64,000 bases of DNA from Rhodomicrobium sp. Az07 (GCF_018619475.1 NZ_JAHFZG010000008.1:1-64000), one strand, 5' to 3'. Numbered from the stretch's first letter, positions 36,687 through 47,446 are shown. A program made the numbers and translations. Notes: generated by a model from the letters alone, not told the origin.

Positions 36687-38489
36687 CTATTCGGCGGCGG
36701 CGCGCGCCTTGATCGCTTCCCTTGCTGCATCTTCGCCGCGCCGCTTGGTGACGGCTTCAGCGCCGCCGCGCGTCGTCTGGAACATTTCGAGGCTGTCGAG
36801 TTCGTCCGCCACATCGGCCTGAAGCGCGACGTCGAAATAGGACTTGCGGTTCGGGTCGCGCATGATCTGCTGGCGCCAGCGATCCATGCGAGCAATCCAG
36901 TAGCCCATCAGCACATGCTTGCGAGCCGTTTCGAACAGGTAGCGCGGATAGAAGGACAGCCAGCTTTCGCGCGGCAGGCCGGGGCGGCGGTCGCGCCGGT
37001 ATTTCAGTCGGAGATAGCCGCTTTCGAGCGGATGCACGCCCTCGTATCGGATCGAGATGAAAAACCAGTACATCATCATCATGACCTTGCCCGGCTTCAT
37101 CCCGCAGGCGACGGCGCGGCGCATCACGGTTTTCATGTGCTCCGGCGTGTAGAACGCACGCCACGCGGCTCGATAGGTCTCTTCCCACTCCGCCTGCGTC
37201 ATGCGCGGATGATGCGTCACGGCGTGATTGATGTCGTATTTGTTCATGTCCGGGTCCATCCAGACGCCATTCCGATGAAGCATCTGGTGGTCTTCCGAGC
37301 CGGGAAGCGGCGTCAGCATGAAGAATTCGAGCACGTCGACAGGCAGTTCGCGCTTGATGATCTCGATATCGCGCGCGACCGTCTCGGCGGTGTCGTTCGG
37401 AAAACCGATGATGTAGCCCGCATAGGTGACGACGCCGCGGTTTTTCCACGCCTGAAGCATCGCGCGGTAATCGGTGATCTTGTTCTGCCTCTTCTTCGCA
37501 CCGAGCAGGCTGTCGGGATTGATGTTTTCGAGACCGATGAAGACGCGCGAAACGCCCGCCTTGCTGGCCTTCTCCACAAAGCCGGGGATCTGATGACAGA
37601 GCGTATCGACCTGAATGATGAGCTTGACCTTGATCTTCTCTTTCTCGCGGAGCGCGATGAGACGGTCGAAGAAGGTTTCCCAGTTGCGGTTGCGGGCGAA
37701 ATTGTCGTCGGTGATGAAGAAGCGGTTGACCCCTTGCGCGTGGTTTTCGCGGATGATGGCTTCGAGGTCGTCGGGCGAGCGGAAGCGGCTCTTGCGGCCC
37801 TGCACGTTGATGATGGTGCAGAAGGAACATTGATAAGGGCAGCCGCGGCCAAGATCGAAACTCGACGTGACGCCAAGCGTGCGCCGCAAATGCTGGCGGG
37901 GCAGCATGGGGTGCGGCTGGTGCGTCATGTCGGGCAGGTCCGACATGAAATTGTAGAGCGGTTGCAGCGTGCCTTCATAGGCATCGCGAAGCACGATTTC
38001 GAAGCGCCCGTCTTCCGCCTCGCCCGCGAAAAGGCTGATACCGTGCTGTTGCGCCGCGCGGATGTCGGGCGGCAGGTCCGGCAGCATGGCGACGCATCCC
38101 GACACGTGAAACCCGCCGATGGCGACGGGGAGCCCTGCCCTGCGGAATGTCATCGCGAGATCGACCGCGCGCGGGAACTGGTTCGTCTGCACGCCGACGA
38201 TAGCGACGAGCGCCTTCTCGCCGGGCTTGATCGACTTGATGATGGCCTTCGGATGCACGCGACGGTTCGTCTCGTCATAGGTCGAGATGGAAAGCTCCAC
38301 ATCGTCGCCGAGCACGGCGCGCGCCTTGCAGTCTTCGGCGATGCCGTTGAGGCAGGCGAGCGTATTCGACGGGATGGCGGAGCGCAGCCACTGGATGGGG
38401 TAGCCGTCATCGTCATAGTGCGTCGGCTTGATCAGGATCAGGTGAAAGCTTTCGCCAGATGTTCCGTCCATACCCGCCCCGTTTTTCAT
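36687..38489 (-). CDS. B12-binding domain radical SAM protein
   Basis: A protein of about 600 residues. An N-terminal cobalamin-binding-like Rossmann domain (LILIKPTHYDDDG, LVAIVGVQTNQFPRAV, VAIGGFHVSG) is followed by a radical SAM core with C217-x3-C221-x2-C224 (RGCPYQCSFC). A C-terminal region has paired aromatic stretches (MMMMYWFFISIRYEG). The usual cobalamin DxHxxG motif is not evident. The substrate is unknown. Starts at 38489, 38471 or TTG 38543 are possible. It is a single gene between the kinase and rnpB. Confidence 0.82.
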   Translation of the reverse strand: MKNGAGMDGTSGESFHLILIKPTHYDDDGYPIQWLRSAIPSNTLACLNGIAEDCKARAVLGDDVELSISTYDETNRRVHPKAIIKSIKPGEKALVAIVGVQTNQFPRAVDLAMTFRRAGLPVAIGGFHVSGCVAMLPDLPPDIRAAQQHGISLFAGEAEDGRFEIVLRDAYEGTLQPLYNFMSDLPDMTHQPHPMLPRQHLRRTLGVTSSFDLGRGCPYQCSFCTIINVQGRKSRFRSPDDLEAIIRENHAQGVNRFFITDDNFARNRNWETFFDRLIALREKEKIKVKLIIQVDTLCHQIPGFVEKASKAGVSRVFIGLENINPDSLLGAKKRQNKITDYRAMLQAWKNRGVVTYAGYIIGFPNDTAETVARDIEIIKRELPVDVLEFFMLTPLPGSEDHQMLHRNGVWMDPDMNKYDINHAVTHHPRMTQAEWEETYRAAWRAFYTPEHMKTVMRRAVACGMKPGKVMMMMYWFFISIRYEGVHPLESGYLRLKYRRDRRPGLPRESWLSFYPRYLFETARKHVLMGYWIARMDRWRQQIMRDPNRKSYFDVALQADVADELDSLEMFQTTRGGAEAVTKRRGEDAAREAIKARAAAE

Positions 38490-38677
38490 AACGACGTAAT
38501 CGGAATGATTTGCCGTTCTAGAGATGCGGTGAATAGCATACAAGGTGCAATTAAGACTTGTTCACAGTATTTTACACAATCGTTGCGTGGTGCGTGGAGA
38601 GGACCAGTCCCCGGGGGAAAAGCGCCTGCCGTCGAAGGCCCTTGACGAGAAGGCACACACCCCCCAAAACGTAAGGT

Positions 38678-39164
<487 letters not shown>

Positions 39165-39175
39165 ATTTCACTTTC

Positions 39176-39406
39176 ATGTTTCTTGTGCCGGTTCCGTATT
39201 TCGCATACCGCGAACTGGCCGCAAAGTTCGGCGAAGCGACTTTCTCGAAGCTGCTTTTCAAGCGCCTGGCAATTGAACCGGATGAAGCGCTTGCCGCGCC
39301 GGGGAGCCGGAAACAGCGGGCTTTTCGCAACGATGCCCGTGTTGATTTGTCTCGCGCTGTTATTGCAACTTGTTTTTCTGAAAAAGTTCTACCTAAATTG
39401 GTTTGA
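39176..39406 (+). CDS. possible small hypothetical protein
   Basis: A 76-codon frame from ATG 39176 (MFLVPVPYFAYRELAAKFGE) has coding-like codon choice in its first half and overlaps the TTG start of the LuxR-type gene. There is no recognised family and no clear ribosome site. It may instead be decayed sequence behind rnpB. Confidence 0.25.
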   Translation: MFLVPVPYFAYRELAAKFGEATFSKLLFKRLAIEPDEALAAPGSRKQRAFRNDARVDLSRAVIATCFSEKVLPKLV

Positions 39407-40080
39407 AGCATCCTTTAGCACCAGCCACATTTTGGATCACGTTGATCGATATTCGCCTTGGTTCCCTTTTAGGGCTCGCTCTCGACCAGTTCCGCGCGGG
39501 TTTTGCCGTTTCGCTCGGCGACGGGGAACTCCTGTACGCAAACGTTGCTGTGCGGGCTATGGCCGAAGCAGGCTGGCCGATACGGATAGAGGACAAGCGC
39601 CTGCGGGCGGAGAATGCCGAGCGCACCGCGCTCCTGTTGAAAGCGATTTTCGAAACGGCGCAGGCGCCGTCTCTGACGAGCGGGAAGCCCGGCAACCGCG
39701 AACTCTCTCTCTCCGCGACGTCGCAGAACGGCAGCATTGCCATTGCAATGATCCGCCTCCTCGACACAACGCACGAGGGGCGCGCCATGGTGGCGATCCA
39801 CATCGCCACCTCTCCTGCGCAAACCACTTGCGCCCTCCATGTCATGACGATCTGCTACGGGCTGACAAGGGCAGAGGCGCGGATACTCGAACATCTCGCC
39901 GCAGGCGCCTCAGTGGCGGAGGCTGCGGCGGCGCTGTCGCTCTCCGTGAACACCGTGAAGACCCACCTGCAAAACATTTTTGCAAAGACCGGCACTGCGC
40001 GACAGAGAGACTTGATGAAGGTCGTGGACGATCTCCGGTCGCCGCTCGCCGGTATCTGGCAGCCGCGCTTGTCGGTTTGA
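39403..40080 (+). CDS. short LuxR-type regulator (PAS + helix-turn-helix)
   Basis: A protein of about 225 residues. A PAS-like part (LDQFRAGFAVSLGDGELLYANVAVRAM) is followed by a C-terminal LuxR helix-turn-helix ([46 protein letters not shown]). Relatives with this layout are usually about 370 residues, with another ~150 N-terminal residues, so this gene may be N-terminally shortened. The start is unclear; TTG at 39403 is a guess because no ATG is near. Confidence 0.7.
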   Translation: MKHPLAPATFWITLIDIRLGSLLGLALDQFRAGFAVSLGDGELLYANVAVRAMAEAGWPIRIEDKRLRAENAERTALLLKAIFETAQAPSLTSGKPGNRELSLSATSQNGSIAIAMIRLLDTTHEGRAMVAIHIATSPAQTTCALHVMTICYGLTRAEARILEHLAAGASVAEAAAALSLSVNTVKTHLQNIFAKTGTARQRDLMKVVDDLRSPLAGIWQPRLSV

Positions 40081-40242
40081 GGCGAGCTGGTGCTCATCAG
40101 GCGCATGCGTTTGCTTGAGAGTGTGTGGCCGGAATGAAAGACTTCAAGAACGGTTAGAATCCATTATCTCTGGTGTTCATTTCGGCATGTTCTTCGCGCG
40201 AGCCGGAAATCCGTTTCGCGCGCAGACGCTTCGGGGGTCACC

Positions 40243-40968
40243 ATGCGCATTCTTGTTTTCCAGCATCTCGCGGTCGAACATCCCGGCGTCTTCCTCGATT
40301 TCTGGCTCGACGCGGGCCATGAGGTCCTGGCGGTCGAACTCGACGAAGGGGACGAGATCCCCGACCTCGAAGACTTCGACCTGCTCGTCGTCATGGGCGG
40401 CCCGATGGATGTCTGGCAGGACGACGAGTTACCCTGGCTCGCCGACGAGAAGCGCGCGATCAGGCGTTGGGTGGCGGAGCTTGGCCGCCCTTATCTCGGC
40501 ATTTGCCTTGGGCATCAGCTTCTCGCGGCGGCGCTCGGCGGCGAGGTCGGGCCGATGAAGGCGCCCGAGGTCGGTTTCACGCCTGTCGATCTGACCGAGG
40601 CGGGCCTTGCCGATCCGATCTTTCGGGGCTTTCCGCCTCGCGTGGAAACCTTCCAGTGGCACGGCGCGGAAGTGAAGCGCCTGCCGGAAGGCAGCGTCGT
40701 GCTCGCGTCCAATGCGGCCTGCGCCACGCAGGCGATCCGCATCGGCCGCCACGCCTACGGCTTCCAGTATCATGTCGAGATCACGCCCGACACGGTGCCG
40801 GAATGGCGCGACATCCCCGAATATGCCGCGAGCCTCGAAAAGGCGCTCGGCAAGGAAGGCGCGGCGGCGCTGGAAGGCGAGACCGAGGCGCGGCTGCCCG
40901 CCTTCAACGATGCCGCACGTCGGCTTGACGACAACCTCATGGGCCTGATCGACCCCGCGAACGTGTAA
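40243..40968 (+). CDS. class I glutamine amidotransferase-like protein
   Basis: A 241-residue GMP synthase-like GATase. The nucleophile elbow is YLGICLGHQLLA, with catalytic Cys about residue 88, and later FQWHGAE and FQYHVEIT provide the His and Glu. It is a stand-alone domain without a synthase partner, so the acceptor is unknown; similar proteins are annotated as type 1 glutamine amidotransferases. It ends convergent with parC, 28 bp apart. Confidence 0.85.
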   Translation: MRILVFQHLAVEHPGVFLDFWLDAGHEVLAVELDEGDEIPDLEDFDLLVVMGGPMDVWQDDELPWLADEKRAIRRWVAELGRPYLGICLGHQLLAAALGGEVGPMKAPEVGFTPVDLTEAGLADPIFRGFPPRVETFQWHGAEVKRLPEGSVVLASNAACATQAIRIGRHAYGFQYHVEITPDTVPEWRDIPEYAASLEKALGKEGAAALEGETEARLPAFNDAARRLDDNLMGLIDPANV

Positions 40969-40996
40969 TCCGTCGCTTTGCTTCGCGCGTTGCCGA

Positions 40997-43249
40997 TCAG
41001 GCGGCCTCGAACCCCGTCAGCCCGAAACGGCCGGACTTCGGCCAGCCTTTCGGCACGGGCGAGCCGGCAGCGGCTCGCGCGCCCTTGAACTCATCCAGTT
41101 CGGTCATGGTGCGAACGCGGCCCGACGTATCGCAGAGCCTGAGGCCCGTCGCCGGGTCGAAAACCTGCACATCGGCAAGCCCGCCATCCTTGTATTTCTG
41201 GAGGCGAACGCCGCGACCGCGCGTCATCTCGTTCAACTCGGCGATGGGGAACACGAGCAGGCGGCGGTTCTCGCCGACCACGGCAACCGCATCGCCCTCC
41301 GCCGGACGGCACAGCACGGCGCGCTCGCCGTCGCCGAGGTTCAGCACCTGCCTGCCCTTTCGCGTCTGCGCGACGACCTCATCTTCCGCCACGACGAAGC
41401 CGTTGCCCGCGCTCGACGCCACGACGAGCTTGCGGCCCGGCCTGTGCAGGAAGGCTTCGAGCAGGCCGTCCGCCTCGTCAAGATCGATCATGAGGCGCAC
41501 TGGCTCGCCCTGCCCGCGCCCGCCCGGAAGTTCGCTCGCTTCGAGCGTGTAGAACTTGCCGTTGGTGGCGAACAGCACCACCTTATCCGTCGTCTGCGCC
41601 TTGATCGCGACCTTCAGCGCGTCGTCCGTCTTGAAGGTGAGCTTGGCGAGATCGCCGTCATGCCCCTTCAACGCGCGAATCCAGCCCTTTTCGGAAAGCA
41701 CGACCGTCACCGGCTCCCTGTCGATCAACGCTTCCTCGGCCGAAAGGTCGATATCGGGAAGCGCGGCCGTGCCGGTCTTTCGCTTGCCGAGCGGCGTGGC
41801 CTTGCCGAATTGCTTCTTGATGCCCCTGATCTCGGCAGAAATCCTGTCCCACTGCATTTCGTCGGAACCCAGAAGCTCGACCAGCCCTTCGCGCTCCTTT
41901 GTCAGCGCGTCGTTCTCGGAGCGGATCTCGATTTCCTCAAGCTTGCGCAACGACCGCAGCCGCATGTTGAGGATCGCCTCGGCCTGCACGTCGGTCAACG
42001 CGAAGCGCGCGATCAACGCCGGTTTCGGCTCGTCCTCGTTGCGGATGATGCGGATCACCTCGTCGAGATTTAAATAGGCGATGAGCAGGCCGCCCAGCAC
42101 TTCGAGCCGGTGATCGATCTGCTTCAGGCGATGCTCGGAGCGGCGGCGCAGCACGACGCGACGATGGTCGAGCCACTCCTGAAGCACCTGCGTCAGGCCC
42201 AGCACCTGCGGCACCAGCCCCTTCGACAGCACCGTCATATTCAGCGGGATGCGTGCCTCAAGCTCGGTGAGGCGGAAAAGCTGTTCCATGAGCAGCGCCG
42301 CGTCCACGTTGCGCGATTTCGGCTCGATGACGACGCGGATGTCCTCGGCGCTCTCGTCGTCGATGTCGCCGAGCAGCGGCAGCTTCTTCGCCTGAAGCAG
42401 GTCGGCCATCTTCTCGATGAGCCGCGACTTCTGCACGCCATAGGGAATTTCGGTGACGATGATCTGATAGCCGCCGCGCCCCGTGTCCTCGGTATGCCAG
42501 CGCGCGCGCAACCGGAACGATCCGCGCCCCGTGCGGTAGGCTTCGACAAGTCCCGCCGTGTCGTCCACGAGCACGCCTCCTGTCGGGAAATCCGGCCCCG
42601 GCAGGTAGGTGAGCAGCGTCTCGACGCTCGCCTTCGGGTGCTTGATGAGATAGAGCGCGGCGTCGCAGATTTCTTCCGCGTTGTGCGGCGGAATCGACGT
42701 GGCCATGCCGACCGCGATGCCCGACGAGCCGTTCGCGAGCAGGTTCGGGAAGGCGGCGGGCAGCACCACCGGCTCCTCTTCCTCGCCGTCGTAGGTTTCG
42801 CGGAAATCGACGGTGTCCTCGTCGATGCCGTCGAGCAGCGCCGCCGCGATGGCCGTCATGCGCGCTTCGGTGTAGCGCATCGCGGCCGCGTTATCGCCGT
42901 CGATATTGCCGAAATTGCCTTGGCCGTCGACCAGCGGATAGCGCTGCGAGAAGCTTTGGGCGAGGCGGACCAAGGCGTCGTAGACCGACTGATCGCCGTG
43001 CGGGTGATACTTACCGATCACGTCGCCGACGACGCGCGCGCATTTCTTGAAGCCGCCCGTGGGATCGAGCTTCAGCTGCCGCATCGCGAACAGCAGGCGG
43101 CGATGCACCGGCTTCAGCCCGTCGCGTACATCGGGCAGCGCGCGGTGCATGATCGTGGAGAGCGCATAGGCGAGGTAGCGCTCTTCGAGCGCGTCCTTCA
43201 GCCGGATCGGCTCGATGGGAGGGGGTGCGAGAATCGTTTCGTCGGCCAT
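40997..43249 (-). CDS. parC: DNA topoisomerase IV subunit A
   Basis: A 750-residue ParC that decatenates daughter chromosomes. N-terminal [32 protein letters not shown] and the catalytic tyrosine in [12 protein letters not shown] are clear, and the ParC-type GHDGDLAKL region is present. The C-terminal beta-pinwheel is present but lacks a GyrA-box QRRGGxG, which supports ParC over GyrA. parE is not in the window. Confidence 0.95.
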   Translation of the reverse strand: MADETILAPPPIEPIRLKDALEERYLAYALSTIMHRALPDVRDGLKPVHRRLLFAMRQLKLDPTGGFKKCARVVGDVIGKYHPHGDQSVYDALVRLAQSFSQRYPLVDGQGNFGNIDGDNAAAMRYTEARMTAIAAALLDGIDEDTVDFRETYDGEEEEPVVLPAAFPNLLANGSSGIAVGMATSIPPHNAEEICDAALYLIKHPKASVETLLTYLPGPDFPTGGVLVDDTAGLVEAYRTGRGSFRLRARWHTEDTGRGGYQIIVTEIPYGVQKSRLIEKMADLLQAKKLPLLGDIDDESAEDIRVVIEPKSRNVDAALLMEQLFRLTELEARIPLNMTVLSKGLVPQVLGLTQVLQEWLDHRRVVLRRRSEHRLKQIDHRLEVLGGLLIAYLNLDEVIRIIRNEDEPKPALIARFALTDVQAEAILNMRLRSLRKLEEIEIRSENDALTKEREGLVELLGSDEMQWDRISAEIRGIKKQFGKATPLGKRKTGTAALPDIDLSAEEALIDREPVTVVLSEKGWIRALKGHDGDLAKLTFKTDDALKVAIKAQTTDKVVLFATNGKFYTLEASELPGGRGQGEPVRLMIDLDEADGLLEAFLHRPGRKLVVASSAGNGFVVAEDEVVAQTRKGRQVLNLGDGERAVLCRPAEGDAVAVVGENRRLLVFPIAELNEMTRGRGVRLQKYKDGGLADVQVFDPATGLRLCDTSGRVRTMTELDEFKGARAAAGSPVPKGWPKSGRFGLTGFEAA

Positions 43250-43458
43250 GCGTCAGAGGTAGCGGGTTCGCGGCGGCGGCTCAAGGGCGCTCACTGTCAA
43301 CGGGCATTTGGATCGCTCATTGCGGTGTAGTCTGGCGAGGTTGTTTTGTTCAATTAAGCTTGTATCAAGCATTTACCGGCGCTTGCAATGACGGCGCAGA
43401 TCGAAGGCACTCTCAGCACGTGGCCTTCTACCCGTTGGTGAAAACCGCCGCCGCTTCC

Positions 43459-43487
43459 GTGAAAACCCGACGCGTGCGTGCTATATC
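43459..43487 (+). promoter_or_regulatory. promoter giving a possibly leaderless pcrA mRNA
   Basis: GTGAAA, a 17-bp spacer and TATATC (43482-43487) end only 6 bases before ATG 43494, so the start of transcription would fall at or next to the A of ATG. No Shine-Dalgarno is visible, which fits a leaderless message. Confidence 0.4.
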
Positions 43488-43493
43488 TTTCTC

Positions 43494-45848
43494 ATGCCAA
43501 CGAGTCGTCTCAACATAGCCGCGGCCATCGCCGCTTCCAACGCGCTAGCGCCCGCCCCCCCTTATCTCGAAGGTCTGAACGCCGAACAGCGCGAGGCCGT
43601 GGAGCGGCTGGATGGGCCGGTGCTGGTGCTCGCGGGCGCGGGCACGGGCAAGACGCGCGTGCTCACCACGCGCATGGCGCATCTGCTCTGGACGCATCGC
43701 GCGCGGCCGAACGAAATCCTCGCCGTCACCTTCACCAACAAGGCGGCGCGCGAGATGAAGGAGCGCGTCGGCAAGCTTGTCGGCGGCACGGTGGAGGGCA
43801 TGCCATGGCTCGGCACGTTTCACTCCATCGGCATGCGCATCCTGCGCCGCCACGCCGAACTTGTCAGCCTTTCGCAAAATTTCACGATCCTCGACGTCGA
43901 CGACCAGATCCGGCTCATCAAGCAGATCATCCAGGCCGAGCGGCTCGACGACAAGCGCTGGCCCGCGCGGCAGCTTGCGGGGCTCATCGACGGCTGGAAG
44001 AACAAGGGGCTCGTGCCTGAAAAGGTGCCCGCGGGCGACGCGTTTTCGTTCGCGAACGGGCGCGGCATCGAGCTTTATGCGGCGTATCAGAAGCGGCTCA
44101 AGGATCTGAACGCCGTCGATTTCGGCGATTTGCTGCTCGAAAACATCCGGCTGTTTCAGGAAAACACGGATATTCTCAAGCAATACCACCGCTGGTTCAC
44201 CTACATCATGGTGGACGAGTATCAGGATACCAACGTCGCGCAATATCTCTGGCTTCGCCTTCTGGCGCAGGGCAGCCGCAACATCTGCTGCGTGGGCGAC
44301 GACGACCAGTCGATTTACGGTTGGCGCGGCGCGGAGGTGGACAACATCCTGCGCTTTGAACAGGACTTTCCCGGCGCGCACGTCATCCGCCTCGAACAGA
44401 ATTATCGCTCCACTCCGCACATCCTCGGCGCAGCCTCGAAGCTCATCGCGAACAATGCGGGGCGCCTCGGCAAGACGCTGCGCACCGGTATCGAGGGCGC
44501 GGACATGGGCGAAAAGCTCGCCGTGCGCGGCATATGGGACGACGACGAGGAAGCGCGGCTCGCCGCCGAGGACATCGACCGCTTTCGCCGCGATGGCGTC
44601 GCGCTGAACGACATCGCGATCCTCGTTCGCGCGAGTTTCCAGATGCGCGCCTTCGAAGACCGCTTCGTGACCATGGGCATGCCCTACCGCGTCATCGGCG
44701 GCCCGCGCTTCTACGAGCGGCAGGAAATCAAGGACGCCATCGCCTATCTCGAAGTGCTGCAAAACCCGGCGGCGGACCTCCGCTTCGAGCGCATCGTCAA
44801 CGTGCCGAAGCGCGGGCTCGGCGAAGCGGCGGTGCAGACGATCTTCGGCCATGCGCGGAGCCAGGGACTGAGCCTGTTCCACGCCGCGCGGCAGATTACC
44901 GAGACCGAAGAACTGAAGCCGGCCCCGCGCCGGTCGCTTCGTGCGCTCACCGACAGTTTCGAGCGCTGGCGTGGTCTCATGGGCGCGATGCCGCACACCG
45001 AGCTTGCCGAAGTCATCCTCGACGAGTCCGGCTACACCGAGATGTGGCAGAAGGACAAGTCCCCGCAGGCGCAGACGCGGCTCGAAAACCTGAAAGAACT
45101 CATCCGCTTCATGGATCAGTTCGACAGCCTGGCTGCTTTTCTGGAGCACGTTTCGCTCGTGATGGACGCGGACCAGGCGGCGGACGGCGACCGCGTCAGC
45201 CTCATGACGCTGCACGGCGCGAAGGGCCTCGAATTCGGCGTGGTGTTCCTGCCCGGCTGGGAAGAGGGGCTGTTCCCGCATCAGCGTGCGCTCGACGAGA
45301 ACGGGCAGGAGGGGCTGGAGGAGGAGCGCCGCCTCGCCTATGTCGGCATCACGCGCGCAAAGCGGCGGCTCACCATCAGCTTCGCGCAGAACCGGCGCGT
45401 GCATGGCTCGTGGCAAACGGCGCTGCCGTCGCGCTTTCTCGACGAACTCGCGGTCGAGCATGCCGAACTCAAGATTGAGAGCGGCGGCTACGGCTACGGG
45501 CGGTTCGGCGCGGCCCATGGCGGCTATGGCGCGAGCCGGTTTGACGAACCGGAGGTTTCGCCGTTCGATTACGAGGAGCGCGGCACGCCCGGCTGGAAGC
45601 GCGCGCAGACGAACTGGCGAAGCGAGGGCGCGGCGAAGAACCGGCAGCGGCCCGTCCCGCGCGAAATCGAGGGCGAGCTTGTGGCGAAGAGCGTCGCCGA
45701 GGTTTGCGCGTTTTCGGTCGGCCAGCGCATCTTCCACCAGAAGTTCGGTTATGGCCGCGTGGCGGAGATCGAGGGCAACAAGCTCACCGTCGATTTCGAG
45801 AAAGCCGGACAGAAGAAGGTTGTCGCGAGTTTCGTGGAGGCGGTTTGA
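43494..45848 (+). CDS. uvrD: ATP-dependent DNA helicase UvrD/PcrA
   Basis: A 784-residue SF1A 3'-5' helicase. Walker A is AGAGTGKTRVL, with TFTNKAAREMKERV, DEYQDTN (Walker B), GDDDQSIYGWRGA, LEQNYRST, LMTLHGAKGLEF and VGITRAKRRL following in order. It ends in a Tudor-like domain (VGQRIFHQKFGYGRVAEIEG) as in PcrA, which contacts RNA polymerase. It acts in repair and replication restart. The DUF262 gene starts 17 bp after its stop. Confidence 0.95.
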   Translation: MPTSRLNIAAAIAASNALAPAPPYLEGLNAEQREAVERLDGPVLVLAGAGTGKTRVLTTRMAHLLWTHRARPNEILAVTFTNKAAREMKERVGKLVGGTVEGMPWLGTFHSIGMRILRRHAELVSLSQNFTILDVDDQIRLIKQIIQAERLDDKRWPARQLAGLIDGWKNKGLVPEKVPAGDAFSFANGRGIELYAAYQKRLKDLNAVDFGDLLLENIRLFQENTDILKQYHRWFTYIMVDEYQDTNVAQYLWLRLLAQGSRNICCVGDDDQSIYGWRGAEVDNILRFEQDFPGAHVIRLEQNYRSTPHILGAASKLIANNAGRLGKTLRTGIEGADMGEKLAVRGIWDDDEEARLAAEDIDRFRRDGVALNDIAILVRASFQMRAFEDRFVTMGMPYRVIGGPRFYERQEIKDAIAYLEVLQNPAADLRFERIVNVPKRGLGEAAVQTIFGHARSQGLSLFHAARQITETEELKPAPRRSLRALTDSFERWRGLMGAMPHTELAEVILDESGYTEMWQKDKSPQAQTRLENLKELIRFMDQFDSLAAFLEHVSLVMDADQAADGDRVSLMTLHGAKGLEFGVVFLPGWEEGLFPHQRALDENGQEGLEEERRLAYVGITRAKRRLTISFAQNRRVHGSWQTALPSRFLDELAVEHAELKIESGGYGYGRFGAAHGGYGASRFDEPEVSPFDYEERGTPGWKRAQTNWRSEGAAKNRQRPVPREIEGELVAKSVAEVCAFSVGQRIFHQKFGYGRVAEIEGNKLTVDFEKAGQKKVVASFVEAV

Positions 45849-45865
45849 TTGATTGGAGCTAAACT

Positions 45866-47446
45866 ATGTCAGAGCCTTTACCTATCAGAAAACTAATTGA
45901 ACGGGTGCAGTCCGGCACAATTCGTGTCCCCAAATTCCAACGTGGATTTGTTTGGGGCCCTGATCGGGTTGCATTTCTCATGGATAGCATTTACCGCGGC
46001 TACCCAATCGGGAGTCTGCTATTGTGGAGAAGTCACGAGAAACTTACTAGTGAACGAGACTTGGGTCCTTTCACATTACCAGTGCCGGAAAAGGACTGGC
46101 CTGTAGATTATGTACTTGATGGACAACAACGCCTGACGTCGCTTTTTGGGGTTTTTCAGACGGCAATAAAGCCAAACTCAGAAACAAATGATTTTAATAT
46201 TTGCTTTAATATGGCAGCCGACAAGAACTCTCCAGACGATCTATTCGTTTGCAACAATGGAAATTATGACATTAGGTCGCTTTTTTCCCTTAGACTTCTG
46301 TTTGATACGCCGGAGTATGCGAAAGCGACACGAAATTTAGATGACGAATCATTGTGCAGGATTGCTGAGCTTCAAAGGCGTTTCCAAGAAGCGTCGATTC
46401 CCGCAACGTTAATTGAGTTTAAAGATAGAGAACAGATCGCAATGATCTTTGAACGCATAAATCGCGCTGGCGTGCCACTTGATACATTTCAATTGCTGAC
46501 CGCCTGGACATGGAGCAACGAATTTTATCTAACAGAAAAAATAAGAAATCTTGGATATGAGGTTGACCCATATGGATATGCGGCAATAGGCGAACAACAA
46601 GATTTGCTTATGAAATGTTGTTCAGCTGTCGTGACCGGAGATGCTAGCGCTCGCTCTGTTCTTAATCTTAAAGGGCCTACAGTTAGACAAGAGTTCGAAA
46701 AAATCAAACGGGGCATTTTGGGAGCAATAGAATTTCTAAGAAATCAGCTTTGCGTCCATTCACTGGAGGTGATGCCTTATCCTGCTATGTTGGTCCCTCT
46801 AACGCGTTTTTTTGCTACGGACGGCTCGTCAGGTTTTTCTCCGACTTCGGCTCAAACCGCGCAATTGAAGCGATGGTTTTGGAAGAGCTGTTTCTCAAGA
46901 CGCTATTCTAGCGGAGTTGGAAAGGCCCATTCTCATGATATTTCGGCGATGGATACTCTAAGAAGGAACGGGAACGCGGAGGTTTGGAAAATAAACGCAT
47001 CCGTGACCCCAAACTTCTTTTTCGAGAACAATTTTATCGTGACTTCCGTAAATACAAAAATATTCATTTTGTTGCTAGTTAATCAGAAGCCGAAAAGCTT
47101 CATATCCGGGTGCAATATTAATCTTGATGACGTGTTATTAAGATGTAATAGAAATGAATTTCATCATATTTTTCCAAAAGGTTACCTGAAAAAATTCGGA
47201 GATCAAGATAATGTTAACTTATTAGTGAACTTCTGTTTTTTATCTGCTGCTGATAATCAAAAAATTAAGGACAAGTCTCCGTCAGAATATGTTTCTATGG
47301 TTTCCTCCGATCATAGAGATGGAATATTCAAACAGAGTTGCCTTCCTGTTGGCTGGCACAGTCTAACATATAGTGAATTTAGAAAAGAGCGATCAATCCT
47401 GCTTGCTGAGAGAGCAAAACAATTGATGGGGGACAGCAGTATATGA
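45866..47446 (+). CDS. DUF262-HNH protein, GmrSD/BrxU-like nuclease
   Basis: A 526-residue protein. The N-terminal DUF262 (GmrS/ParB-like) domain has VPKFQRGFVW, VLDGQQRLTSLFG (the DGQQR motif) and IFERINRAGVPLD. The C-terminal HNH-like part is NEFHHIFPKGYL with later NLLVNFCFLSAADNQKIKDK. Both halves of a GmrSD enzyme are thus in one chain, as in type IV restriction or anti-phage proteins. It is far more AT-rich than its neighbours, a sign of transfer, yet has TTGGAG 8 bases upstream and overlaps the next gene as ATGA. The defence role is inferred. Confidence 0.85.
   Translation: MSEPLPIRKLIERVQSGTIRVPKFQRGFVWGPDRVAFLMDSIYRGYPIGSLLLWRSHEKLTSERDLGPFTLPVPEKDWPVDYVLDGQQRLTSLFGVFQTAIKPNSETNDFNICFNMAADKNSPDDLFVCNNGNYDIRSLFSLRLLFDTPEYAKATRNLDDESLCRIAELQRRFQEASIPATLIEFKDREQIAMIFERINRAGVPLDTFQLLTAWTWSNEFYLTEKIRNLGYEVDPYGYAAIGEQQDLLMKCCSAVVTGDASARSVLNLKGPTVRQEFEKIKRGILGAIEFLRNQLCVHSLEVMPYPAMLVPLTRFFATDGSSGFSPTSAQTAQLKRWFWKSCFSRRYSSGVGKAHSHDISAMDTLRRNGNAEVWKINASVTPNFFFENNFIVTSVNTKIFILLLVNQKPKSFISGCNINLDDVLLRCNRNEFHHIFPKGYLKKFGDQDNVNLLVNFCFLSAADNQKIKDKSPSEYVSMVSSDHRDGIFKQSCLPVGWHSLTYSEFRKERSILLAERAKQLMGDSSI

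Noticed and set aside
36681-38645. 654-codon plus-strand frame opposite the radical SAM gene
   Set aside because: It is a shadow frame; the minus strand has the CxxxCxxC motif and B12-type fold.
43545-45737. 730-codon minus-strand frame opposite uvrD
   Set aside because: It is a shadow of the helicase with no start context and no recognisable motifs.
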